This document shows positions 7,340 through 14,017 of a DNA stretch of 14,444 bases, piece by piece. Source of the DNA: an uncultured Bacteroidales bacterium (lineage in GTDB: Bacteria; Bacteroidota; Bacteroidia; Bacteroidales; UBA932). A model generated the notes under the pieces. That model searched no databases. It saw only the letters and a program-made list of their open reading frames with translations, and was not told the DNA's origin. Position numbers and translations under genes: made by a program. Within the stretch, counting starts at the first letter, position 1, and each line of letters begins with the position of its first letter. Location: positions 1-14,444 of the forward strand of contig CAJOQW010000072.1 in assembly GCA_905236955.1 (NCBI GenBank), in the 5' to 3' direction.

Positions 7340-7345
7340 CCTCCA

Positions 7346-8047
7346 ATGTTAAGCAATGCCCAAATAAAACTGATACGCAGCCTTCGCGAGAAGAAATTCC
7401 GCGATGCGGAAGGCCTTTTCGTGGTGGAAGGGGAAAAGATGGTGCGGGAAGCACTGGCCTCGGAATTCGAAGTGCTTGCCGTCGTCCGCAAGGATGAGGT
7501 CGGCGAGAACGTCATGTCTCGCATCTCCTCCCTCAGCACCCCGTCCCCTGTGCTTGCGGTTGTGCGCCAAAGGGCGATGGCGGCCCTGCCCCCACCCGGC
7601 GGGCTCTGCCTGGCCCTCGACGCGGTAAGGGATCCGGGCAATCTGGGCACCATCCTCAGGACAGCCGACTGGTTCGGGGCGGACGTGGTTTACGCTTCGC
7701 CGGATACGGCCGAGCTATACAATCCCAAAGTAATCCAGGCCTCGATGGGCGCAATTTTTCGTAAAAACTTGATCTACTGCGACTTGCCCTCGCTTTGCAG
7801 GAGCTTTTCAAAAGCTGGCTTAAAGGTGTTCGGGACCTTTCTCGGAGGCGAAGACGTCTATGGGACCAGCCTCCCCCCGGAAGGGCTTATCGTTATGGGA
7901 AATGAAGCCAACGGAATATCTCCCCAGGTTTCGGCGGGAGTTACCGTCAGGCTCACCATCCCTGCCTTCGCAAAGGGTCCCACGGCAGAATCGCTCAACG
8001 TCGCGGCGGCCACCGCCGTCATTCTCTCAGAATTCAAAAGAAGATGA
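7346..8047 (+). CDS. TrmH/SpoU-family RNA 2'-O-methyltransferase
   Basis: This 233-residue SPOUT methyltransferase transfers a methyl group from S-adenosylmethionine to a ribose 2'-OH of rRNA or tRNA. The N-terminal substrate-binding domain (about 5-75) has the family pattern IKLIRSLREKKFR...GLFVVEGEKMVREAL. The catalytic trefoil-knot domain holds motif 1 DPGNLGTILRTADWFG (96-111, with the catalytic arginine of this motif), motif 2 IVMGNEANGIS (182-192) and motif 3 AESLNVAAATAVIL (214-227). It matches RlmB/TrmH-like proteins, but the target nucleotide cannot be told. The frame stays open a further 275 codons upstream through the antisense of tamL; the ATG at 7346 is right because the family domain begins there and a promoter box sits just before it. 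Its stop overlaps the start of the GH13 gene (ATGA at 8044-8047). Confidence 0.93.
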   Translation: MLSNAQIKLIRSLREKKFRDAEGLFVVEGEKMVREALASEFEVLAVVRKDEVGENVMSRISSLSTPSPVLAVVRQRAMAALPPPGGLCLALDAVRDPGNLGTILRTADWFGADVVYASPDTAELYNPKVIQASMGAIFRKNLIYCDLPSLCRSFSKAGLKVFGTFLGGEDVYGTSLPPEGLIVMGNEANGISPQVSAGVTVRLTIPAFAKGPTAESLNVAAATAVILSEFKRR

Positions 8048-9345
8048 TCCTCTATCAAGTACTTCCGCGTCTGTGGGGAAGGGGCAGGTTCTCCGACTGG
8101 CAGACACCGGCTTTCGACTACCTGAAGTCCCTCGGCGTCGATGCCATATGGTTCACCGGCATCCCGAGGCACTCTTCCGGACAGGTTTTCGTGAAGGGTA
8201 CGGCCGGTTCACCATACTCCATATCGGATTATCATGACGTGAATCCCTACCTGGCCGATGACAGCGGGCGGAGGATGGAGGAATTCGGGGCACTTGTAGG
8301 AAGGGTGCACCAAGCCGGTTTCCGCTTCATCATGGATTATGTCCCGAATCATGTCGCCCCGGGTTGCAAGGACGTTCCAACGCTCGACCGTTACGACTTC
8401 GACTGGGACGATACCCGTAAGATAGATTATTCCGCTCCGGGGGCTTGGGAATCGATGCTTGAGATAGCCCTTTTCTGGGCTTCGCAGGGCGTGGACGGCC
8501 TTCGTTGCGACATGGTGGAACTGGTTCCCCGGGACTTCCTCCGATGGCTTGTCTCAAAAGTCAGGGAACGGTACCCCGCGTTCATCTTCATAGGGGAAGT
8601 TTACGAGAAGTCCGGCTATCGCCGTTACATCCGCGACATCGGTTTCGACCTCCTATACGACAAGTCCGGCTATTACGACAAGATACGGGCCATCATCTCC
8701 GGGCAGGAGAGCGCCAGGGCGCTTACATGGAACTGGCAGTCCCTGGGGGATATCCAGGGCAACATGCTCAATTTCCTCGAGAACCATGACGAACAGAGGT
8801 TCGCCAGCCCGTATTTCGCCGGGGATCCTTCCAAGGCTTTCGCCGCCCTCGCTTACGGGGCCTTGTTCAACGATGCCTCCTTTATGTTGTATTCCGGTCA
8901 GGAACTGGGAGAAGATGCATCGGAGGGGGCGGAAGGCCGCACCAGCATATTCGATATGGTCAGGGTCCGTACGCTCGGTGACATATGTTCGAAACTGGAA
9001 GGGAGAAGACAGCGGCTTCCTGTCGCCGAGAGCCGCGTGCTCGCCCGTTACCGCGACATATTGCGGTACGTCCCCCTCTTCAGCGGAATGTCCAATTGGG
9101 ATCTTTGTTACTGCAATCAGGACTCTCCCGGTTTCATTCCCGACAGGCATACCGCTTTCGTACGCTACCGTGCCGGATCGGCATGGCTGGTGTTCTGCAA
9201 TTTTTCCCCGCTCCCCTCGGAAGCCGTACTTTCAATCCCCGGGGAACTCAAGGAAAAATGCCACCCCGCAATTCTGCAGGATGGCAATGTGAAAGTGGCC
9301 GCAAAGGCCTTCGACGCAACTATCCTTCGACTGTCTCGTCGATGA
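8044..9345 (+). CDS. Cytoplasmic alpha-amylase-family glycosidase (GH13)
   Basis: This 433-residue GH13 enzyme acts on alpha-glucosidic bonds, by family either hydrolysing or transferring. All four conserved regions are intact: DYVPNH (98-103), GLRCDM (152-157) with nucleophile Asp156, IFIGEVYE (181-188) with acid/base Glu185, and FLENHD (244-249) with the transition-state-stabilising Asp249. The early GSPYSISDYHDVNPYLA (55-71) is also typical. A short C-terminal beta-sandwich follows (about 355-433). There is no signal peptide, so it should act on internal maltodextrin, glycogen or trehalose-type sugars. Domain B, between region I and the KIDYS segment at 126, is only about 25 residues, far shorter than usual. 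It is coupled to the RNA methyltransferase by an ATGA overlap, and its 3' end overlaps the converging yegP-like gene by 26 bases. The subfamily and substrate are not determined. Confidence 0.9.
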   Translation: MILYQVLPRLWGRGRFSDWQTPAFDYLKSLGVDAIWFTGIPRHSSGQVFVKGTAGSPYSISDYHDVNPYLADDSGRRMEEFGALVGRVHQAGFRFIMDYVPNHVAPGCKDVPTLDRYDFDWDDTRKIDYSAPGAWESMLEIALFWASQGVDGLRCDMVELVPRDFLRWLVSKVRERYPAFIFIGEVYEKSGYRRYIRDIGFDLLYDKSGYYDKIRAIISGQESARALTWNWQSLGDIQGNMLNFLENHDEQRFASPYFAGDPSKAFAALAYGALFNDASFMLYSGQELGEDASEGAEGRTSIFDMVRVRTLGDICSKLEGRRQRLPVAESRVLARYRDILRYVPLFSGMSNWDLCYCNQDSPGFIPDRHTAFVRYRAGSAWLVFCNFSPLPSEAVLSIPGELKEKCHPAILQDGNVKVAAKAFDATILRLSRR

Positions 9346-9658
9346 TGGGAGCTTCGGGGGCGTTGTTCTTCACGGATGCGATACCGTTCTTGAGGGTAGC
9401 CATCGAGGCATACATCTGGCTGGTGCCGATCACCTGGCCATTGGTAGCCTTGAGGTTGAAATAAGGCTTGCCGTTCTTTGCGGTGAGGATCTCGAAGCGC
9501 TTGTCTTCGGGAGCGTTCTTCTTTACAGAAGCGATTCCTGCGAGGCAGCTGTCTTTTGCCTTGTAAGCCTCGCTGGTGAGGATGATCTGGCCGTTGGTGG
9601 CCTTGAGGTTGAACTGGAATTGTCCGTCCTTCCTTGTCTTAACGATGAATTTTCCCAT
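9320..9658 (-). CDS. YegP-like protein, two DUF1508 repeats
   Basis: This 112-residue cytoplasmic protein consists of two tandem DUF1508 (UPF0339, YegP) units. Unit 1 is about residues 2-50 (GKFIVKTRKDGQFQFNLKATNGQ...GIASVKKNAP) and unit 2 about 53-101 (KRFEILTAKNGKPYFNLKATNGQ...GIASVKNNAP), followed by an acidic tail. Both share FNLKATNGQ and GIASVK.NAP. The biochemical role of YegP proteins is not established. The gene lies 28 bases downstream of the phosphofructokinase gene in the same direction; I see no clear -7 box in that gap, so it is probably cotranscribed. The A-rich run just before the ATG resembles Bacteroidota translation starts. Its last codons overlap the 3' end of the GH13 gene on the other strand. 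Confidence 0.9.
   Translation of the reverse strand: MGKFIVKTRKDGQFQFNLKATNGQIILTSEAYKAKDSCLAGIASVKKNAPEDKRFEILTAKNGKPYFNLKATNGQVIGTSQMYASMATLKNGIASVKNNAPEAPIIDETVEG
9431..9613 (-). repeat. Internal direct repeat of the yegP-like gene
   Basis: Bases 9431-9460 and 9584-9613 match at 26 of 30 positions, including an identical 13-base stretch at the end. They are 153 bases (51 codons) apart in the same frame and encode the KATNGQ-containing core of each DUF1508 unit. This supports tandem duplication of one domain. Confidence 0.75.
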
Positions 9659-9686
9659 TTTTTTATTGATTATAGAGAGTTATGGT

Positions 9687-10919
9687 TTATTCCCAATTGA
9701 GGATCTTGCGGAAATCGTAATTCTCGGGATCGGGTATGAACTTCCTCGCCTGTTCGTATGAATCGGGGGTGATGAAGTGGCAAATGTACCTGTAGTAGTT
9801 CTGGGCTACGCCGCCCATGATGTTGACCCTGCGCGGGGGGATCTTGCCCTCTTCGTTCTGGAGGTCTTTCAGATACAGCGGGAAGGCATTGCCGTTCGGG
9901 TCTATGTACACCATGCAGCCGGTTTCTCCCTTGGCATAGAGTTCATATACGCCCATCGCGAGTTCGGTGCAGTAGCCGAGGTCGTATGCGACGGGGTCCT
10001 GGCAACGGATATCGTAGCCAATCTCGACCGGACGCATCTTGACTTTCAGGCCTATCTTGGGAAGCTCCCTGCTGAGGATGTCGTTGAAGAGGACCGCCTT
10101 GCTGATCTTGCCGAGTTCGGGGTGGCCGTGTTCGTCATAGGTAAGATTGACTCCCGTAGCCTTGATTTCTTCTGGTTCGAGGTCGTGGAAAACGCCTTCC
10201 GCAATGATGACTGCCCCATAGGGGATGCCTAGAGCCTTGCGCTTCACTATCGAGGAGATGGTGAGCCTGACAATCTTGTCGAGGGATATCTTGGTGCGGT
10301 CGAACATCTCGGGAATAATGGTCATGGGGGCGTGGATGGCCTCGCCGATGCCGAGGGCCAGGTGCCCTGCGCTGCGTCCCATGGCGCTGACCAGCATCCA
10401 GCTGCTTGCGGTGCGCGCGTCTTCATAGATGGTGCGTGCCAGGTGGGCGCCTTCGTCACGGGCGGAGTTGAAACCGAACGTGGGGGCGTTGCCGGGGAGA
10501 GGCAGGTCGTTGTCTATGGTTTTGGGGACGTGTATGTTGCGGATGGGATAGTTCTTTGCCTCCAGGAACTTGGCGATGCGGTTGGCTGTGGACGCGGTAT
10601 CGTCGCCGCCGACGGTCACGAGAAGCTTTATATTGTTGGAAGTGAAAAGTTCGAGGTTGAAATTCTTGTCGAAATCTTCCTGTGTGGGTTTGAAACGGCT
10701 CATGCGGAGATAGCTGCCGCCCCTGTTGAAATAGGCGTCGGCGTGGCGGAAATCGAGGTCTTCGATCTGCGGATCCTTTGAGAAAAGGCCGCTGTAGCCG
10801 CCATGGAGGCCGATAACACGGAATTCCTTGAACATGAAGGTTTTGGCAATAGTGAAAACGACGGCGTTCATGCCGGGGGCAGGACCGCCGCCGCATAGAA
10901 TCAGTACAGAATCTTTCAT
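9687..10919 (-). CDS. 6-phosphofructokinase, pyrophosphate-dependent type
   Basis: This 410-residue enzyme phosphorylates fructose 6-phosphate to fructose 1,6-bisphosphate in glycolysis. The phosphoryl-donor residues point to pyrophosphate: GGDDTA at 104-109 has Asp where ATP-dependent enzymes have Gly, and PKTIDND at 132-138 carries the Lys found in PPi enzymes. These two changes are established markers of PPi use, which makes the reaction reversible. Other motifs are GGGPAPGMNAV (10-20), the TIDND catalytic segment with its aspartates, and MGRSAGHLAL (180-189) for sugar-phosphate binding. The length exceeds the roughly 320 residues of the E. coli type. A longer frame to 10994 is rejected: the ATG at 10919 starts directly at the first strand (MKDSVLILCGGGPAPG) and sits downstream of a good promoter box. 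A yegP-like gene follows. Confidence 0.93.
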   Translation of the reverse strand: MKDSVLILCGGGPAPGMNAVVFTIAKTFMFKEFRVIGLHGGYSGLFSKDPQIEDLDFRHADAYFNRGGSYLRMSRFKPTQEDFDKNFNLELFTSNNIKLLVTVGGDDTASTANRIAKFLEAKNYPIRNIHVPKTIDNDLPLPGNAPTFGFNSARDEGAHLARTIYEDARTASSWMLVSAMGRSAGHLALGIGEAIHAPMTIIPEMFDRTKISLDKIVRLTISSIVKRKALGIPYGAVIIAEGVFHDLEPEEIKATGVNLTYDEHGHPELGKISKAVLFNDILSRELPKIGLKVKMRPVEIGYDIRCQDPVAYDLGYCTELAMGVYELYAKGETGCMVYIDPNGNAFPLYLKDLQNEEGKIPPRRVNIMGGVAQNYYRYICHFITPDSYEQARKFIPDPENYDFRKILNWE

Positions 10920-10945
10920 TTTGGTTGTTAATAACGTAATTCTTA

Positions 10946-10978
10946 CAAATATACCAAATAAAATTGAAATGCGTGCAA
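10946..10978 (-). promoter_or_regulatory. Promoter of the phosphofructokinase-yegP unit
   Basis: On the minus strand TATATTTG (10946-10953) is a perfect TAnnTTTG box, with TTG (10976-10978) 22 bases upstream as a plausible -33 element. The predicted leader before the ATG at 10919 is about 20 bases and AT-rich. Confidence 0.6.
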
Positions 10979-11013
10979 GTTTTTCAGATGACATACAAGT
11001 CCTTATTTTTTAT

Positions 11014-11021
11014 TAAATTTG
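11014..11021 (+). promoter_or_regulatory. -7 box of the ligA unit
   Basis: TAAATTTG matches TAnnTTTG perfectly and ends 8 bases before the ligA ATG at 11030, so the leader should be about 5 bases. No convincing -33 TTG is present at normal spacing. Confidence 0.55.
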
Positions 11022-11029
11022 TAAGTTTT

Positions 11030-13072
11030 ATGGAAAAGCAGGAAGCACTTGCCAGGATCACGGAGTTGAGGGATGTCCTCAGGGAGAACAGCCGGCGTTA
11101 TTATGTCGACAACGCCCCTACCATGTCCGACTTCGAATTCGACGGCCTCATGCACGAACTCGAAAGGCTGGAGGCTGAATGGCCGGAGTTCGAAAGCGCC
11201 GACTCCCCCACCCGCAGGGTCGGGAGCGACCTCCAGAAAGGTTTCGTGCAAAGGCCTCACCGCTACCCCATGCTTTCCCTGGCCAATACATACTCCATCG
11301 CGGAGGTGGAGGAATTCGCGGCCAGGGCTGAGAAAACCCTGGATTCCGGTTTCAGTTACTGTTGCGAACTGAAATTTGATGGCACCGCCATATGTCTGAC
11401 TTATCGTGAAGGAAAACTGTACAGGGCCCTTACCCGTGGCGACGGCATCAAGGGTGACGACGTCACCGCGAACGCCGGGCGTATCTCCAACATCCCCCAC
11501 CAGCTTCACGGGAACTATCCCCCCGATTTCGAGATCAGGGGTGAGGTGCTGATGCCATATGACGCCTTTGCCAAGCTGAACAAGGAAAGGGAGGACAACG
11601 AGGAGCCCCCGTTCGCAAACCCGCGCAATGCAGCTTCCGGTTCCCTCAAACTCCTGGACCCCGAAGAAGTGGCCCGTCGCGGCCTCATGTGCACGCTTTA
11701 CCATATCCCGGCCCAGAGCGGGCTCGATTTCGAAAGCCACGACGAGGCGCTCACGGCGGCCAGTTCATGGGGGCTGCCGGTTTCCTCCGACAGGAAGATA
11801 GTCGGTGATATCGCGGGAATCCGGGAGTATATCGATTACTGGGACGAAGAACGCAAATACCTGCCTTTCGCGACGGATGGCATAGTCATCAAGATAAACG
11901 AGATGGCATACCAGCGCATCCTGGGCTACACGGCCAAGGTCCCCCGCTGGGCCGTCGCATACAAGTTCAAGGCCGAACAGGCCCTCACCCCCATCCTTTC
12001 GATAGATTATCAGGTGGGCCGCACAGGAGCCATCACACCCGTGGCCAACCTCAGTCCCGTGCAGTTAAGCGGCACGGTTGTGAGGAGGGCCACCCTGGTG
12101 AATGCTGTCCAGATGGAAATGCTCGACATCCACGAAGGCGACTGGGTATATGTGGAAAAAGGGGGCGAGATCATCCCCAAGATCACAGGAGTGGAGCCAT
12201 CCAGAAGGACCGCGGGTGCCCGCAGGCCGGAGTTCCCTGCAGTCTGTCCCGATTGCGGGACACCGCTTGTAAGGGCGGAAGACGAGGCTAAATGGTTCTG
12301 TCCAAATACGGACGGATGCCCCATGCAGATAAAGGGCGCCCTCCTGCATTTCGTGAGCCGCAGGGCGATGGACATCCTCGCAGGGGAAGCCACGGTGGAG
12401 CAGTTCTACAACCTTGGTCTGGCGAAGACACCTGCCGACCTCTACGACATCCCGTTCAGCAGCCTGCTTTCGCTTGAAGGATGGAAGGAAAAGAGCGCGC
12501 GCCGCTTCCTCGCCAGCCTCGAGGCCTCACGGAACATTCCTTTCGAAAGGGTTCTCTTCGCGCTCGGAATCCGTTTCGTAGGCGAGACCACAGCCCGTGA
12601 GATAGCCCGTCATTTCGGCGATATCGATACCCTTGCGTCCGCCACCAGGGAACAGCTCCTGGAAGTTCCGGATGTGGGGGATGTCATCGCGGACAGCATC
12701 CTCTCTTTCTTCAAGGCTCCCGGGCATGTCATTGAAATTTCCCGTCTGCGTGCCCACGGGCTGCAATTCTCGCTCGCAGGACGGCAGCAAACCATTTCTG
12801 GCGCACTCGAGGGCAAGACCATAGTCATCTCCGGAACGTTCAGCATTTCCCGTGACGGAATGAAAGCCTTGATAGAGGAGCACGGCGGCAAGAACTCCGG
12901 GAGCGTCAGCGGCAAGACAAGCTTCCTGCTCGCGGGGGACAATCCCGGGCCCGAAAAGCTCAGGAAGTGCAGTGATCTAGGCATTCCGGTAATCGACGAA
13001 GCTGCCTTCAGGGCGATGCTTCCGGCCGAAGGAATTGTCAAACCAGTTGATTCCGAACCGACACTTTTCTAG
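11030..13072 (+). CDS. ligA: NAD-dependent DNA ligase
   Basis: LigA seals nicks between Okazaki fragments and in repair, using NAD+ as AMP donor. The 680 residues include all domains: Ia NAD-binding helices (about 1-65, with YYVDNAPTMSD), the adenylation domain with catalytic Lys115 in ELKFDG and motifs RGDG (136-139) and DGIVIKIN (283-290), the OB-fold (about 315-400), a Cys4 zinc finger (Cys406, 409, 424, 430), helix-hairpin-helix repeats (about 440-585) and a C-terminal BRCT domain (about 592-665). The upstream in-frame ATG at 10964 is rejected because it lies before the promoter box; the start at 11030 puts the lysine at 115 as in E. coli. The first hairpin after the zinc finger reads MDILAGEATVEQ, where most LigA proteins have a GLG or GMG turn, one residue longer. 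brkB follows after three bases. Confidence 0.97.
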   Translation: MEKQEALARITELRDVLRENSRRYYVDNAPTMSDFEFDGLMHELERLEAEWPEFESADSPTRRVGSDLQKGFVQRPHRYPMLSLANTYSIAEVEEFAARAEKTLDSGFSYCCELKFDGTAICLTYREGKLYRALTRGDGIKGDDVTANAGRISNIPHQLHGNYPPDFEIRGEVLMPYDAFAKLNKEREDNEEPPFANPRNAASGSLKLLDPEEVARRGLMCTLYHIPAQSGLDFESHDEALTAASSWGLPVSSDRKIVGDIAGIREYIDYWDEERKYLPFATDGIVIKINEMAYQRILGYTAKVPRWAVAYKFKAEQALTPILSIDYQVGRTGAITPVANLSPVQLSGTVVRRATLVNAVQMEMLDIHEGDWVYVEKGGEIIPKITGVEPSRRTAGARRPEFPAVCPDCGTPLVRAEDEAKWFCPNTDGCPMQIKGALLHFVSRRAMDILAGEATVEQFYNLGLAKTPADLYDIPFSSLLSLEGWKEKSARRFLASLEASRNIPFERVLFALGIRFVGETTAREIARHFGDIDTLASATREQLLEVPDVGDVIADSILSFFKAPGHVIEISRLRAHGLQFSLAGRQQTISGALEGKTIVISGTFSISRDGMKALIEEHGGKNSGSVSGKTSFLLAGDNPGPEKLRKCSDLGIPVIDEAAFRAMLPAEGIVKPVDSEPTLF

Positions 13073-13075
13073 ACC

Positions 13076-14017
13076 ATGGCCGGCAAGATCCCCCAGTTGA
13101 AATTCTTCGACCTGTTCACGGACAAGCTGTGGACCCTCGAGACCCGTCCCCTTTCAAAGGCATGGAGACGGCTCATACGGTTCATAAAACTGGTCAGGAT
13201 CACCCTCGGCACGTTCGCCGAGAACCGCATGGGTTTCCAGTGTGTCGCCCTCAGTTATTTCGTAACCCTGGCCATCGTCCCCATGATGGCGTTCATATTC
13301 GCGGTGTCGGGCGGTCTGGGACTGGCGGACAAGGTCACCGATTTCCTTTACAGGGTAATACCCTCGAACGTCTCCTTCACAGGGCTGCTGGTAGAAAAGG
13401 CCGGGAATATCATAGAGACGGCCCAGTCGGGTCCCGTAGGAGTCGTTTCCGCCTTGATGTTCCTCTGGACAATCCTTTGGCTGATGTTCCAGGTGGAGAG
13501 GGTATTCAACAACGTATGGGGCATACGCAAGATACCACGTAACATATTCAAGCGTTTCGGGTTCTATATAGGGCTGATGATCCTAATCCCCTTCATCATT
13601 ATCATTTTCAGTTACGGGATAGCCTTCTACACCAATGCGACCAGGCTCATCGGCCTCGACATCGCCGAGATCCACTGGTTGACCAAGTTCCTCGGCGGGC
13701 TGATTTTCTATGTGATTACCGCATTTACCCTGTCTGCGATGTACAAATATATCCCTGCGGTCAAGGTCCGCTACAGATTCGCCCTCAAGGCGGCTCTTTT
13801 CGATGCGGTGGTATTCATAGGTTTCCAGTATTTCTATCTTGAGACCCAGGTCTTCGTCAGCAGGCTGAATGCCGTATATGGTGTGCTGGCAGCCGTCCCC
13901 CTGTTCCTCATATGGCTGAATATCAGCTGGCAGATAATAATTTACGGTGCCGAACTTACATACGGCTACCAGAATGTTGACAACTATCATATCCCCGAGT
14001 GGGAGTCCGACAGATGA
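13076..14017 (+). CDS. YihY/BrkB-family inner-membrane protein
   Basis: This 313-residue integral membrane protein of the YihY/virulence factor BrkB family was once mislabelled ribonuclease BN; its molecular role is not settled. A basic, soluble N-terminus of about 50 residues is followed by six predicted membrane segments near residues 57-80, 118-138, 162-187, 203-225, 236-256 and 268-293. Family hallmarks include the small-residue segment VALSYFVTLAIVPMMAF, the YIPAVKVRYRFALKAALF loop-helix (225-242), and the final NAVYGVLAAVPLFLIWLNIS with GAEL (265-294). It follows ligA after three bases and overlaps the start of the Rel gene (ATGA at 14014-14017), so it is probably in one transcript with both. 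I see nothing truncated. Confidence 0.9.
   Translation: MAGKIPQLKFFDLFTDKLWTLETRPLSKAWRRLIRFIKLVRITLGTFAENRMGFQCVALSYFVTLAIVPMMAFIFAVSGGLGLADKVTDFLYRVIPSNVSFTGLLVEKAGNIIETAQSGPVGVVSALMFLWTILWLMFQVERVFNNVWGIRKIPRNIFKRFGFYIGLMILIPFIIIIFSYGIAFYTNATRLIGLDIAEIHWLTKFLGGLIFYVITAFTLSAMYKYIPAVKVRYRFALKAALFDAVVFIGFQYFYLETQVFVSRLNAVYGVLAAVPLFLIWLNISWQIIIYGAELTYGYQNVDNYHIPEWESDR

Noticed and set aside
6521..7345. A 275-codon open extension upstream of the trmH gene on the plus strand, which would make a 508-residue protein.
   Set aside because: It is antisense to the well-supported tamL gene, matches no family, and the methyltransferase domain and its promoter box begin at 7346.
10920..10994. A longer phosphofructokinase frame with 25 more residues.
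   Set aside because: It runs through the promoter box, and the family's first beta-strand starts right after the ATG at 10919.
10964..11029. An upstream in-frame ATG for ligA adding 22 residues.
   Set aside because: It lies upstream of the -7 box, adds a non-homologous stretch, and would shift catalytic Lys115 from the canonical position.
10920..11029. A riboswitch or small RNA in the largest gap.
   Set aside because: The 110 bases are AT-rich with no stable stem-loop I can see and are explained by two divergent promoters.
11003..11740. A 245-codon minus-strand frame opposite ligA.
   Set aside because: It is antisense to essential, fully conserved ligA domains and resembles no protein family.
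13076..14017. Ribonuclease BN as the name for the membrane protein.
   Set aside because: The family was misassigned historically; the protein is a six-span membrane protein without nuclease motifs.
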